Shown here: positions 17,727-25,291 of the stretch, piece after piece | Layout: every line of letters starts with the position of its first letter | Numbering within the stretch: position 1 is the first letter of the stretch | Source of the DNA: Ruminococcus sp. | GTDB lineage: Bacteria; Bacillota; Clostridia; Oscillospirales; Ruminococcaceae | Length of the DNA stretch: 64,000 bases | Direction: 5' to 3' | NCBI GenBank assembly: GCA_014799805.1 | Contig: JAAVHJ010000003.1 | Location: 1-64,000, forward strand | Program-made: the position numbers and the translations under genes | The notes under the pieces: model-generated | Databases searched by the model: none | What the model was told of the DNA's origin: nothing | The model's input: the letters and a program-made list of their open reading frames with translations, nothing else

Positions 17727-18197
17727 CTATTTTTTTAAATTTTGCCTGTCATATTTTTGCTTTGCACTTCTTTGATACCGTTTCAGAGCCTCAATTAAAA
17801 TAATTCCATTCTTGGCATCTATTGATTTTAATGGTTCTGATTTTGAGACAGTTACGCCAAGCTCTTTTTTAACAACACCTGCAAGACGTTCACCAACTGT
17901 TTTAGCAGATGGTTGCAGATCATAGCTCTGAATCTGATACATCAATCGCCATGCGAATGACTGTTGTGCAGGGGACATCATGTTTGGAACAGCCTTTTGA
18001 TTTTTTACTTTTGCTCCATGTGTTTTGTTCCAGATTGCAGTTTCTACATGTCTGATTTCCTTGTCTGTAAGTTCTTTTACAGATGTTTTTCCTGTTGTAT
18101 TGTACACAATCAGGTGAAACAAATCATCTTTATTTCCGTGTTCAACAAGCCCATTCTGCACAGCAATCGCATAAAGTCGCTGTTTTGCATTTTTCAT
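17727..18197 (-). CDS. gemA: GemA / Mu gp16 family protein
   Basis: A 156-residue basic protein of the GemA/gp16 (DUF1018) family. It opens with KQRLYAIAVQNGLVEHGNKDDLFHLIV. A central MMSPAQQSFAWRLMYQIQ segment is characteristic of these proteins. In Mu, GemA modulates host gene expression and DNA topology. It overlaps the preceding small gene by 1 bp and lies between transposition genes and mor, as in Mu. Confidence 0.8.
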   Translation of the reverse strand: MKNAKQRLYAIAVQNGLVEHGNKDDLFHLIVYNTTGKTSVKELTDKEIRHVETAIWNKTHGAKVKNQKAVPNMMSPAQQSFAWRLMYQIQSYDLQPSAKTVGERLAGVVKKELGVTVSKSEPLKSIDAKNGIILIEALKRYQRSAKQKYDRQNLKK

Positions 18198-18487
18198 TAT
18201 GTGATGGAAAATCTCTTTGCTGTGCTAGTTTTAAGAAACTTGCTGTATAGTTCTTCATCCATTGCTTTCAGAGCCTTGCTGTCAAAACGTTCTGTTTTGG
18301 TTTCAGCATAATGCACTGTGAAAACTCCAACTTCAAGCTCTGTGGTTTTGTTCTTGTCCATAAACGATTTGATTTCGTCCTTAATATCCTTGAGTGCTTC
18401 CTCTGTCTGCTTCTTTTGCTGTTCAAGCTCCTTAATCATCTCGATTTTCTCAGCAAAGTATTTTTCTTTTTTCTTTGTCAGCTTCAT
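18197..18487 (-). CDS. Small coiled-coil phage early protein
   Basis: A 96-residue protein. The first 60 residues are a Lys/Glu-rich coiled coil, followed by a compact segment with EVGVFTVHYAETKTERFDSKALK and a basic FSIT end. This type of small protein is common in phage early regions, often near recombination genes. Mu has the Gam end-protecting protein about here, but this one is half its length, so I do not call it Gam. GGAGG precedes the ATG. Confidence 0.65.
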   Translation of the reverse strand: MKLTKKKEKYFAEKIEMIKELEQQKKQTEEALKDIKDEIKSFMDKNKTTELEVGVFTVHYAETKTERFDSKALKAMDEELYSKFLKTSTAKRFSIT

Positions 18488-18528
18488 GAAAATTTACCTC
18501 CGTTTCTTAGTTTAGTCTGCCTCATCAG

Positions 18529-18580
18529 TGCCAGTAGACTATTTCTGGCAGACAGCGGAAAAATCCGCTGTTTCGGCTGA
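18529..18580 (-). promoter_or_regulatory. Intergenic tandem hairpins, copy of a phage repeat
   Basis: Directly after the MuB-like stop there are two stems. ACAGCGGA/TCCGCTGT (18552-18559 with 18564-18571) is flanked by TTTCGGCT. TGCCAG/CTGGCA (18529-18534 with 18545-18550) follows. The first belongs to a block repeated at 22029-22058, also immediately behind a stop codon in an ATTAAGTAAA context. Neither has a T-run, so I read them as mRNA-stability or processing elements rather than terminators. Confidence 0.5.
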
Positions 18581-18581
18581 T

Positions 18582-19511
18582 TTACTTAATATTCATATAT
18601 TTTGAAACCGCTACCAGACCTTCATAAGAACATTCGCCATTTTGACATGCTGTATTGTATAATTCAACTGTCCCACGAATTCCTTGAATCGTTTGCGACA
18701 TTTTCCAAAGATAATCAATTTTCTGTTTGTCATCTGCAACAGCAGGGAAAAGTTTCTGAATATCTGCACGCTGAATATCAGTTCTTTGATAAACTCTTGT
18801 AATTTTTCGTCTGTTGATGATTTGAGAGTAATCGTTTCTGCTACTTCCCATCATAAATAAAATTTGTGGATTACCTACCAGTGCGATTCCAAACGTCTGC
18901 CCCATGTCACTGAAATAATCTGAAAAACTTCGTAATGCTTCTATTTGCTCGTATGTAAGAAATTGTGCTTCATCCACTATCAGAAGCATCCCATCAGAGA
19001 GTTTGTCCAAAATTGCATCCCATAACTCATCTTTGGGTTTTGATTTTCCAGCATTCAAACGTCTTGCAAGTGTTTTTAGCAGACTTTTTACAGTAGAAAA
19101 GCAAGTATTCATTGTGATGGAAATTGTATTATTTGGGTGGTCTTTCAGATATTTCTGAATGGCTTTTGTTTTGCCGATTCCTGCATCACCAGCTGCAACT
19201 GCAAGTCCACCTTTGATTTGACAAATAGTTAGCACTTCATAAATTTCGCTGGAAATTGAAGTTGCTACATAATCTGTAGAAATAGTATTGATTTTAAGTT
19301 TCTCTCGCTGTTCTTCCAGTTCAAAATAGTCTGTAATCTTTTGCATTTGTTCTTCTACATTGCCAGTATAAGACCCACTTCTTAATTTAGAAATCACTGT
19401 ATCAGACATGCCAAGAAGTATACTTACCTTTTTTTGGCTTTTCTTATCTTGAATAAGTTCTTCAAGCTTGTTGAGAGTAATTTTTTGTTCTTCTGTATAC
19501 TCATAACTCAT
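18582..19511 (-). CDS. MuB-like AAA ATPase, DNA transposition protein
   Basis: A 309-residue protein. Residues 1-70 form an HTH domain (KKVSILLGMSDTVISKLRSG). An AAA domain follows with Walker A GDAGIGKT (about residue 107) and Walker B MLLIVDEAQF (about residue 175). MuB-type proteins bind target DNA, deliver it to the transposase and impose target immunity. It is encoded 2 bp after the transposase, as in Mu. Length and layout match MuB (312 residues). Confidence 0.9.
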   Translation of the reverse strand: MSYEYTEEQKITLNKLEELIQDKKSQKKVSILLGMSDTVISKLRSGSYTGNVEEQMQKITDYFELEEQREKLKINTISTDYVATSISSEIYEVLTICQIKGGLAVAAGDAGIGKTKAIQKYLKDHPNNTISITMNTCFSTVKSLLKTLARRLNAGKSKPKDELWDAILDKLSDGMLLIVDEAQFLTYEQIEALRSFSDYFSDMGQTFGIALVGNPQILFMMGSSRNDYSQIINRRKITRVYQRTDIQRADIQKLFPAVADDKQKIDYLWKMSQTIQGIRGTVELYNTACQNGECSYEGLVAVSKYMNIK

Positions 19512-19513
19512 AG

Positions 19514-21517
19514 TTAAAATTCTCCTTTTTGTTTTTTTGCGTTCTGTGCGATAACACGCAAATTAACTGAAATTGGCGGATATTCTTCACCACCAACCAC
19601 TTTGGGAAGTGATTCTTCTGGTGACATAATATGAACCACATGTTCAGGCATTTGAATATGAAATTTACTTTTACCTTGCTTAGAAAGATACGCCAGTCCG
19701 CTTTTATGTGTAATCACTTTTTCACCTTGCAATTCTTCTACACGTTCTCTGACTTGCTTGATGACACTTGTTTTCTTACGCCCAATTTCTGCAATTTCTT
19801 CACTGCTTGCATTGAAATATTCTGTAATTAGCCAATCTGCACACTGCCAACTAAATAAATATCTATCTTCTGTGTCATACAGTCTAACGACTGATGGATT
19901 GTTTCGGTCGTATCTTACACAAACTTTTTCACCGATATGTTGCCAAGTTAAATGCTCATCATAATACCAAATTTTCTTGCCATGATAAGTAATAAATACG
20001 CCATCACGTTTTACTTTCTGGAATCCGTTATTTCTAAGCATTAACAAATCTAGTACATCTTCACTTGCTTTTCGGATTGCAGTTTCTGCAATAGATGTAT
20101 TCCAGACTTCAATTGCTGTCATGCCCTTATATTTTGGCTCTCCTCCGCCATATTCAGCAACATTGAAAATATTATCTGCATAATCAGCAAATGATTTACG
20201 AAGTTCCTCTTCTGTTTCAATATCGAAATTTTTAATTTTTTGTTTCAAATTTTCAGGACGTTCTGCAATTGTTCCCCCACAATAGCCATTTTGCATCATG
20301 CAATATTGTTCTTTAATAATTCTGTGAATACGTTCTACTACTTTTGCCTGTGCATTTGTTGGCAATGCAAAAATAATTTCTATGCCAAGTTTAGCTATAA
20401 TTGTAACTGGAAGATTGCCTTGCTTGTCTTTGGCAACTTTTCTATTTCGTTTATCTCCTGCAATATCAAGTGTTGTAAATTCTCGCCCATTATCAAAATA
20501 TAACTGTTTGGGGATTCCAAAGCGAAGCATTGCAAATCTCAATGCATCAAGTGTTGAATTGGAATCTGGACTGTCCGTAATATTCCACCCAACTAAAACG
20601 CCTGATTTTACATCAAGAACAGTTGTTAAATACATTCGTTTTGTAGTTCTGGAATCACTCTCTTGCTTGATAATCACATCAAACGTGTAATTGTCCATAA
20701 CCCAGATGTCATTTGCATCAATATTACTTTTATCACGGTTCGCATAAGGTGTACAGTGGTCATGGAATGCTTTTTCACCTTTGCGTGCATATTCTGTAAC
20801 TGCAAATGGTAATGTTTTAATTTTTCGTCTGAAACAGGATTCAGATGGAATTTCTTCTAGCAATTCTGGATATTCTTCTGCAATGAATGCATTCATCATA
20901 CGATAGCAATGGCTGATTTTTGGTTGCCTTTGGTCAAGATAGAGTTGCAGAAATCCTTGCCAGATAATACTAGTATCATCAAGCTTGCTTTGTCCTCGAT
21001 TCCAACCGCCTCGCTTGTCAATCAAGTCACCATAGCATTCGCTTTTGTAGGCTGAATATTTTCTATACAAAATATCTGTACTAATTTCAATATCTGGGTG
21101 CATGTATTTCACATGCCCCACAAACATTTCATCAAATTTTGTTTTGTCTTTACGTCTGGAACGTTCTGCTTGCCATTTGTTCAGCAAGTCAATCCAAAAC
21201 TTAATTGTTTGGCGTTCTGTTTCTGAAAATTCTTGAAACGCCTTTTTAACGCCTTTGCAATGGTATTTCAAAGCCGTTGCAGAATCATTTCCATATTCTA
21301 TTTTTTCTGGCAAGATTCCTGTTTCTATTTGCTTTTGCTTGTAATACTTCGCTTGTAAATCTTCTGGCAATGTTGTTATAGGAATTAAATATTTCATTCT
21401 ACCTTTGCAATTTAATTCCTGCTTTGTCTGAAATTTTCTGTCCTTGCAAAGTTTTTTAACATATTGCTCAGAACAGTTTTTTAATTCTGCCACTTGTTTT
21501 ACTGTTAGATAGTCCAT
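19514..21517 (-). CDS. MuA-type phage transposase
   Basis: A 667-residue DDE transposase. The N-terminal 80 residues are a small HTH region (KQVAELKNCSEQYVKKLC). The catalytic RNase H-like core holds D in IWVMDNYTFDV (near residue 270), D in YFDNGREF (near 345) and E in VVERIHRIIKEQ (near 395). A beta-barrel and a C-terminal region interacting with MuB follow. Length matches MuA (663). It cuts and joins phage ends during integration and replicative transposition. AAAGGAG precedes ATG 21517. Confidence 0.93.
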   Translation of the reverse strand: MDYLTVKQVAELKNCSEQYVKKLCKDRKFQTKQELNCKGRMKYLIPITTLPEDLQAKYYKQKQIETGILPEKIEYGNDSATALKYHCKGVKKAFQEFSETERQTIKFWIDLLNKWQAERSRRKDKTKFDEMFVGHVKYMHPDIEISTDILYRKYSAYKSECYGDLIDKRGGWNRGQSKLDDTSIIWQGFLQLYLDQRQPKISHCYRMMNAFIAEEYPELLEEIPSESCFRRKIKTLPFAVTEYARKGEKAFHDHCTPYANRDKSNIDANDIWVMDNYTFDVIIKQESDSRTTKRMYLTTVLDVKSGVLVGWNITDSPDSNSTLDALRFAMLRFGIPKQLYFDNGREFTTLDIAGDKRNRKVAKDKQGNLPVTIIAKLGIEIIFALPTNAQAKVVERIHRIIKEQYCMMQNGYCGGTIAERPENLKQKIKNFDIETEEELRKSFADYADNIFNVAEYGGGEPKYKGMTAIEVWNTSIAETAIRKASEDVLDLLMLRNNGFQKVKRDGVFITYHGKKIWYYDEHLTWQHIGEKVCVRYDRNNPSVVRLYDTEDRYLFSWQCADWLITEYFNASSEEIAEIGRKKTSVIKQVRERVEELQGEKVITHKSGLAYLSKQGKSKFHIQMPEHVVHIMSPEESLPKVVGGEEYPPISVNLRVIAQNAKKQKGEF

Positions 21518-21530
21518 TTTTTCTCCTTTC

Positions 21531-21553
21531 TGCCAGAGTGGAATACTCTGGCA
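21531..21553 (-). promoter_or_regulatory. Hairpin in front of the transposase ribosome binding site
   Basis: TGCCAGAGT and ACTCTGGCA form a perfect 9-bp stem with a five-base loop, ending about 5 nt before AAAGGAG of the transposase gene on the minus strand. There is a T-run on the 5' side but not the 3' side, so it is not a terminator in this direction. It could limit transposase translation or mark an mRNA cleavage point. Confidence 0.55.
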
Positions 21554-21604
21554 AAAATTTTTCTTGACAAATCACTTGTTTTGTGATACACTTAAAAATG
21601 AACA

Positions 21605-21958
21605 TTAAAGAAAGTGGATTTCTTTCTCTAACGTTGCATTCTCCAGTTTCAAGGTGCTAATCACTGCTTCAAAATGATAGCCTTGTAACTGGAGTTTTTC
21701 TAAGTGCTTAATTAAACGCTTGTTAATATTCATAAATTTGCGTTTACTGCCTAATACAGCATGTTGCAATTCACTAGCAAGCCCTACGCTGTCTATGAAA
21801 TCTGCTGTTTCCTGTTCCAATTCAAGCAATGTGATAGTGATTTTATACTGCGTTTCGATATTGTCTTGCAGTGCATCACTGAGAATCATTCCACAAAGTG
21901 AATTTGCAGTTGCCGTTACGCTGTTTAAATAAGCCTGCGTTCTGTACAAGTAGTTCAT
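21605..21958 (-). CDS. Phage early protein of unknown function
   Basis: A 117-residue helical protein. I chose ATG 21958 because GAGGTG precedes it; a longer in-frame reading to 22003 lacks a site. It is encoded between the Lar-like gene and the transposase. Composition is mixed charge with no membrane segment or known motif. It might be a small regulator of transposition or an anti-host protein. Confidence 0.6.
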   Translation of the reverse strand: MNYLYRTQAYLNSVTATANSLCGMILSDALQDNIETQYKITITLLELEQETADFIDSVGLASELQHAVLGSKRKFMNINKRLIKHLEKLQLQGYHFEAVISTLKLENATLEKEIHFL

Positions 21959-22028
21959 GTCTTTCACCTCTTTTCTATTTTCAAGATACTGGTCTGCCAT
22001 CATCAGCGTTGGACGACCACTTCCAACG

Positions 22029-22058
22029 GACAGCGGATTGAATCCGCTGTTTCGGCTT
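22029..22058 (-). promoter_or_regulatory. Intergenic hairpin, second copy of the phage repeat
   Basis: ACAGCGGATT and AATCCGCTGT (22030-22050) with TTTCGGCT next to it, immediately behind the stop of the Lar-like gene. It matches the block at 18551-18580 over about 25 bases, including the stop-codon context. Confidence 0.55.
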
Positions 22059-22297
22059 TACTTAATACCATTAGAACCATTTACCAGTGTATTTTTTCGT
22101 GTATTCCATATTTCAGCCACTATTTCTTTTGCTGTATAATCAATGCTTTTCTCTACTGATTTCGTTCTGATTTTACAGTTACTACATTCTACATAGATAG
22201 CTGTATCACTGTTAGATTCAAAAATAGATGGTGCTAATAATTTAAATTCAGCAATCCCTCCACAAAATGGGCAAGGTTTTAGATTGTACTTATGCAT
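22058..22297 (-). CDS. Lar-like restriction alleviation zinc-ribbon protein
   Basis: A 79-residue protein with an N-terminal CPFCGG knuckle at about residues 9-14 and a second pair, C-SNC, at about residues 38-41. Then an IVAEIWNTR segment typical of Lar-family proteins follows. Lar of the Rac prophage eases type I restriction by affecting the modification methylase. It is encoded second in the early operon, which is when anti-restriction would be useful. GGAGGTG precedes the ATG. Confidence 0.8.
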   Translation of the reverse strand: MHKYNLKPCPFCGGIAEFKLLAPSIFESNSDTAIYVECSNCKIRTKSVEKSIDYTAKEIVAEIWNTRKNTLVNGSNGIK

Positions 22298-22312
22298 ATT
22301 TTTTTCACCTCC

Positions 22313-22531
22313 TTAAACAGTTTTACTTTTTCTTCTTTCTTCCAGTAACAGATAGTCGATACTTAGACTAAGAAAAACTGCAATATTTGCAATCATTGGT
22401 GTTGATGGATTTACATCACCATTTTCTACTTGTGAAATATATGACTGTGATGTTTTCATTTTTCTTGCAAGTTCAACTTGTGTTATTTTCAATTCTTTAC
22501 GTCTTTGTTTTATTTTTTGCCCAAGTGTCAT
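22313..22531 (-). CDS. XRE-family regulator (Cro/Ner-like), first gene of the early operon
   Basis: A 72-residue protein that is almost only a helix-turn-helix domain (ITQVELARKMKTSQSYISQVENG at about residues 17-39). It lies at the head of the early operon and faces the longer repressor gene. The Ner protein of Mu occupies this place and shuts down early and repressor transcription. It probably binds one of the palindromes in 22603-22684. Confidence 0.8.
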   Translation of the reverse strand: MTLGQKIKQRRKELKITQVELARKMKTSQSYISQVENGDVNPSTPMIANIAVFLSLSIDYLLLEERRKSKTV

Positions 22532-22602
22532 AAAATCAGTCCTTTCTATTTACTTTTTAGATTTCTTATGTTATTATTATGCTAAGGTTTATTATGCCTT
22601 AA

Positions 22603-22684
22603 AATATAAGTGTCACTTATATTATAACTAAGAATTCTGAATTTGTCAAGTGCTTTCATATAAAATAATTCAGAATTCTGAATT
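22603..22684. promoter_or_regulatory. Divergent operator-promoter region of the phage switch
   Basis: The early promoter on the minus strand is exact: TGTCAA (22644-22649, the -35) and ATTATA (22621-22626, the -10) separated by 17 bp. Three dyads cover it. One has 10-bp arms AATATAAGTG/CACTTATATT (22603-22623) and overlaps the -10. A half-site AGAATTCTGAATT lies in the spacer (22631-22643). A perfect 18-bp palindrome AATTCAGAATTCTGAATT (22667-22684) lies upstream of it. Two different dyad types fit two different regulators. Confidence 0.75.
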
Positions 22685-22720
22685 ATTGTAAGTTTTTCAC
22701 AATTGAAAGGAGTATAATTT

Positions 22721-23191
22721 ATGTTTTATGAACAATTAAAAAATGCTTGCAAAGCTAGAAACACATCAGTAACAGCAGTTTTAAAAAAAATGCATATAGG
22801 AACAGCCAACGGTACTTATTGGAAAAATGGGTCTTCTCCATCCTCTGATATAGTAATTCAGTTAGCTGAATTTTTAAATGTATCTACAGATTATCTTCTT
22901 ACTGGAAAAGAAGATGGATTGAGAGGTGATGAAAGAGAGTTACTTGATGATTACAATTCACTAAATGCTGAAGAAAAAAAAGAAGCAGTCAGAAAAGTGG
23001 CAGAACTAAAGAAAAATGGAATATCTGAAAATAAACCAACACTATCTTGCAATGGCATCAGCAGAACTAATGGTTATGAGCAGGAACTAATCTTAAATTT
23101 TAGAAAATTGTCTTTTGAGGAACAGATGAGACTTATTGGAAGAATTGAAGCAATGGCAGAAATGTCCGAAGTAAAAGAAAACATCGGCTGA
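22721..23191 (+). CDS. Phage repressor, XRE family
   Basis: A 156-residue protein on the plus strand, divergent from the early operon. The N-terminal 65 residues form an HTH domain (TSVTAVLKKMHIGTANGTYWKNG). The rest is helical and charged. It has no S24 peptidase domain, so it is not a LexA-cleaved repressor. AAAGGAG precedes the ATG. In Mu the repressor c occupies the same outermost place and faces ner. It is probably autoregulated through the palindromes upstream. Confidence 0.8.
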   Translation: MFYEQLKNACKARNTSVTAVLKKMHIGTANGTYWKNGSSPSSDIVIQLAEFLNVSTDYLLTGKEDGLRGDERELLDDYNSLNAEEKKEAVRKVAELKKNGISENKPTLSCNGISRTNGYEQELILNFRKLSFEEQMRLIGRIEAMAEMSEVKENIG

Positions 23192-23264
23192 AAATATCAA
23201 TGACTGTAAACAAAAATTTTAATGACAATCACAAAAAATAGTATTTACTATTTGTATAAAAATA

Positions 23265-23308
23265 ATATGGCAACTGGTTGCTATTAAATTGTTTTTTAGT
23301 TGCCATAT
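23265..23308 (+). terminator. Hairpin behind the phage repressor
   Basis: ATATGGCAACT (23265-23275) pairs perfectly with AGTTGCCATAT (23298-23308). T-rich sequence follows after about ten bases. Likely a terminator or 3' stabiliser for the repressor mRNA. Confidence 0.5.
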
Positions 23309-23466
23309 TGCCATATCATTTTTTATCTATCAAGAAGCAATTTTTTCTAAAAATTTCAAATTATTAAAATATCTTGAAACTTTTTGAAACGCTATTCTAC
23401 GTGCTTTCAACGCTTTTTTGAAATCTTGCAACGCTCTGCAACATGAAACGTTGCAGAAATTGAAAA

Positions 23467-23513
23467 AATCCCGAAATCAGTTTTTTTGACTGAAATCGGG
23501 ATTTTATTTTTTT
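23467..23513 (+). terminator. Intrinsic terminator near the prophage end
   Basis: AATCCCGA and CAGT pair with ACTG and TCGGGATT around an internal three-base mismatch and a T-rich loop. It is followed by TTTATTTTTTTC. The hairpin is strong in both directions and would insulate the phage from neighbouring transcription. Confidence 0.7.
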
Positions 23514-23544
23514 CATGTTAAATTTTTGAATTTAATTTTTATCA

Positions 23545-23627
23545 CTTATTTTCGCTTATTATTCGGCTATTTACCGTGCTTTTTCAGGGCTTGTTCGCTT
23601 TTTTTCGGTTTTGTTCGGTTTTTTTCA
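23545..23627. other. Proposed left end of the Mu-like prophage with phased short repeats
   Basis: The motif TTCGG or TTCGC occurs at 23551, 23562, 23594, 23604 and 23614, with variants TTCAGG at 23583 and TTCA at 23624. The spacing is 10-11 bp or a multiple. On the minus strand this reads as repeated A-rich CCGAA/GCGAA words starting with TG at the outer edge. Mu ends also start with TG and carry several transposase sites with CGAAAA cores. The exact terminus is inferred from this pattern only. Confidence 0.5.
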
Positions 23628-23672
23628 TTTTTGTATTATGCGTGAAAAATTACAAAAGGCAACACCGCACAG

Positions 23673-23701
23673 TTGCCAAAAGCAAGAAAATGTGGTATAA
23701 T
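23673..23701 (+). promoter_or_regulatory. Promoter of the IS transposase
   Basis: TTGCCA (23673-23678), 17 bp, TATAAT (23696-23701). The ATG at 23708 would be at or next to the transcription start. The message is therefore leaderless, or translation begins at the ATG at 23720, which also has little ribosome binding sequence. Confidence 0.65.
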
Positions 23702-23707
23702 AGGAAT

Positions 23708-24685
23708 ATGGACAGACAAATGAAACTGGCAGAAATAAATGATGAATTTGGTGCAGCCAGAATCAACAAAAGAGAATTTCTGGAAAAGATGGATAGAATT
23801 ATACCGTGGGCAAAATTTGTGTCACTCATACAGCCGTGCTATTATAAAGGAGAGCGCGGCAATAAGCCATACCCACTGGAATTGATGCTTAGAATATTCA
23901 TTCTGCAAAATCTTTATGATCTTGCAGATATGAAAGTTATGAATGAAGTTCTTGACAGCCGTGCATTTACAGCATTCTGTTGTATCAATTCTCCGAATGA
24001 AGTTCCGGACGGAGATACAATCGGAAGATTCCGCAATCTTCTGGAAAAAAACGAAATACAGGAGAAAATATTTGCAGCAGTAGTCGAAATTCTTGAAGAA
24101 CGTAAACTGATTCTCAAAAAGGGAACTATAGTAGATTCTACCTTGATAGAAGCTCCCAACTCAACAAAAAATCGTGAAAAGAAGCGTGATCCGGAGGCAC
24201 ATTCTACAAAGAAAGGAAACAACTGGCACTTTGGATATAAAGCACACATAGGAGTGGATAAAAAGACAGGGCTCGTACATCATCTGAAAACTACCGCCGC
24301 AAACGAACACGATGTAACAGTGGCAGCACAGCTGCTGTCTGGCAAGGAAAAAACTGTCTATGGAGACAGCGGATATCTGGGGATAGAAAAACGTCCAGAA
24401 GCAATTCTCAAAAACAAAAAAGGCAAAAAAATAAAGTACAAAATCAATCAGAGACCATCCATGATTCAGAAATTACCAGAAAATGAACAGTCAAAAGCAA
24501 AGAAAAAAGAGCATAAAAAATCATCTATACGCTGTAAAGTAGAGCATGTATTTGCGGTAGTGAAAAATATCTTTCATTATCGCAGAACTCGATACCGAGG
24601 TTTGAAAAAACAAACCGCTAAACAGAATATCGTGTTCGCATTGGCGAATCTGTATCTGGCTGACAGATTTTCTCCGTCGGTCTGA
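23708..24685 (+). CDS. IS5-family transposase
   Basis: A 325-residue DDE transposase. Motifs: D in GTIVDSTLIEAP (near residue 140), D in VYGDSGYLG (near 220) and E in RCKVEHVFAVVK (near 280), the usual IS5 triad with the following K. The N-terminal part contains the KFVSLIQPCYYKG and GNKPYPLELMLRI pattern of the family. Start at 23708 is chosen because it lies inside the inverted repeats; an upstream in-frame reading to 23576 would leave the element. The gene is intact. Confidence 0.9.
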   Translation: MDRQMKLAEINDEFGAARINKREFLEKMDRIIPWAKFVSLIQPCYYKGERGNKPYPLELMLRIFILQNLYDLADMKVMNEVLDSRAFTAFCCINSPNEVPDGDTIGRFRNLLEKNEIQEKIFAAVVEILEERKLILKKGTIVDSTLIEAPNSTKNREKKRDPEAHSTKKGNNWHFGYKAHIGVDKKTGLVHHLKTTAANEHDVTVAAQLLSGKEKTVYGDSGYLGIEKRPEAILKNKKGKKIKYKINQRPSMIQKLPENEQSKAKKKEHKKSSIRCKVEHVFAVVKNIFHYRRTRYRGLKKQTAKQNIVFALANLYLADRFSPSV

Positions 24686-24753
24686 CTCAGTGCGCCATGT
24701 GAACATAAAATTGAACATTACTATATGCACTCAGCTTTCTGCTGAATGCTTTT

Positions 24754-25224
24754 TCATATTTCGTTTGCTTGGTAGCTATATATACGGTGTTGCCCATACA
24801 TAAATCCACGAAATACGAGTTCCTCTGTAAAACCAACAGCAATTATACAATACACAAATTCATAGATAAAGTGCCATAAGAACTTGTATCTTTTTCCGCT
24901 GTCAACATATTCTCCGTATCCTGATAAATGCGGAACCAATGTAAAAACCAATGACATTGCCAGACCCAAAGCTAATCCTATCAGTATCTGTCTGAATATA
25001 TGTTCTTTGCAAAACCCATAATCCGACAAAGGTTTCTTATTTCGTAACATAATTATGAACGGAACAACTGCGGGAATCCAATAAGCAACTATCATCATTA
25101 TCATTCTGAACGCTAACGGCAAGGACATAAGTATATATTGATTAAAAATTACAACTCCAAAAATGCCCAACATTGCGCCCAAAAAACCGATTATTAAGCT
25201 AAATATCTCTTTTTTCTTATCCAT
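24754..25224 (-). pseudogene. CPBP intramembrane metalloprotease, truncated by the IS
   Basis: Four or five hydrophobic helices and CPBP motif 1 (EELVFRG, near residue 136) are encoded from 25224 down to 24795. The reading frame then enters the IS and ends after about 13 foreign codons. CPBP proteases (CAAX/Abi family) need later FxxxH and H motifs, which are missing, so the protein should be inactive. The lost 3' part is not found in the 30 bp between IS and prophage. It may lie on the far side of the prophage or be deleted. Confidence 0.8.
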
Positions 25225-25262
25225 AAATACTCCTTCAATAAATTCTAATTTATCTTACTAAA

Positions 25263-25291
25263 ATTATACATCAAGAGGAATTATATGTCAA
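25263..25291 (-). promoter_or_regulatory. Promoter of the truncated CPBP gene
   Basis: On the minus strand, TTGACA (25286-25291) and TATAAT (25263-25268) at exactly 17 bp, about 40 bp upstream of the start codon. The consensus match is perfect. Confidence 0.75.

Larger units (their letters stand above)
1..23627 (-). mobile_element. Mu-like transposable prophage (partial; one end)
   Basis: A continuous set of phage genes runs on the minus strand, with one divergent repressor at its right-hand edge. Mu-specific markers fix the type: a MuA-type DDE transposase (19514-21517), a MuB-type AAA ATPase (18582-19511), GemA, a Mor-family activator and a gp27/DUF3486 protein. The morphogenesis genes are siphovirus-like rather than Mu-like: terminase, portal, minor capsid, scaffold, coat, tape measure, collagen-like fibre. 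The proposed left terminus is the CA at 23626-23627. Read inwards on the minus strand it begins TGAAAAAAACCG, as expected for a TG...CA end. The far end, lysis genes and any DNA-modification genes lie beyond position 1. Confidence 0.9.
23658..24794 (+). mobile_element. IS5-family insertion sequence, 1137 bp
   Basis: Terminal inverted repeats GGCAACACCG (23658-23667) and its complement CGGTGTTGCC (24785-24794) flank the transposase gene. Weaker similarity continues inward, with an AGCAA and GAAAT word in both ends. The size fits IS5 relatives. The flanks do not show a matching target duplication. The left flank is 30 bp from the proposed prophage end and the right flank is the interrupted CPBP gene. 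That suggests a later rearrangement or adjacent deletion. Confidence 0.75.

Noticed and set aside
18197..18487. Call as the Mu Gam end-protecting protein
   Set aside because: About half the length of Gam, and the conserved segment differs; kept as a small early protein.
23192..23657. Hidden 3' half of the CPBP gene left of the IS
   Set aside because: Both strands were read; the stretch holds hairpins and the TTCGG array, with no CPBP motif.
23576..23707. Upstream extension of the IS transposase reading frame
   Set aside because: It crosses the left inverted repeat of the IS into the proposed phage end, and the promoter lies inside it.
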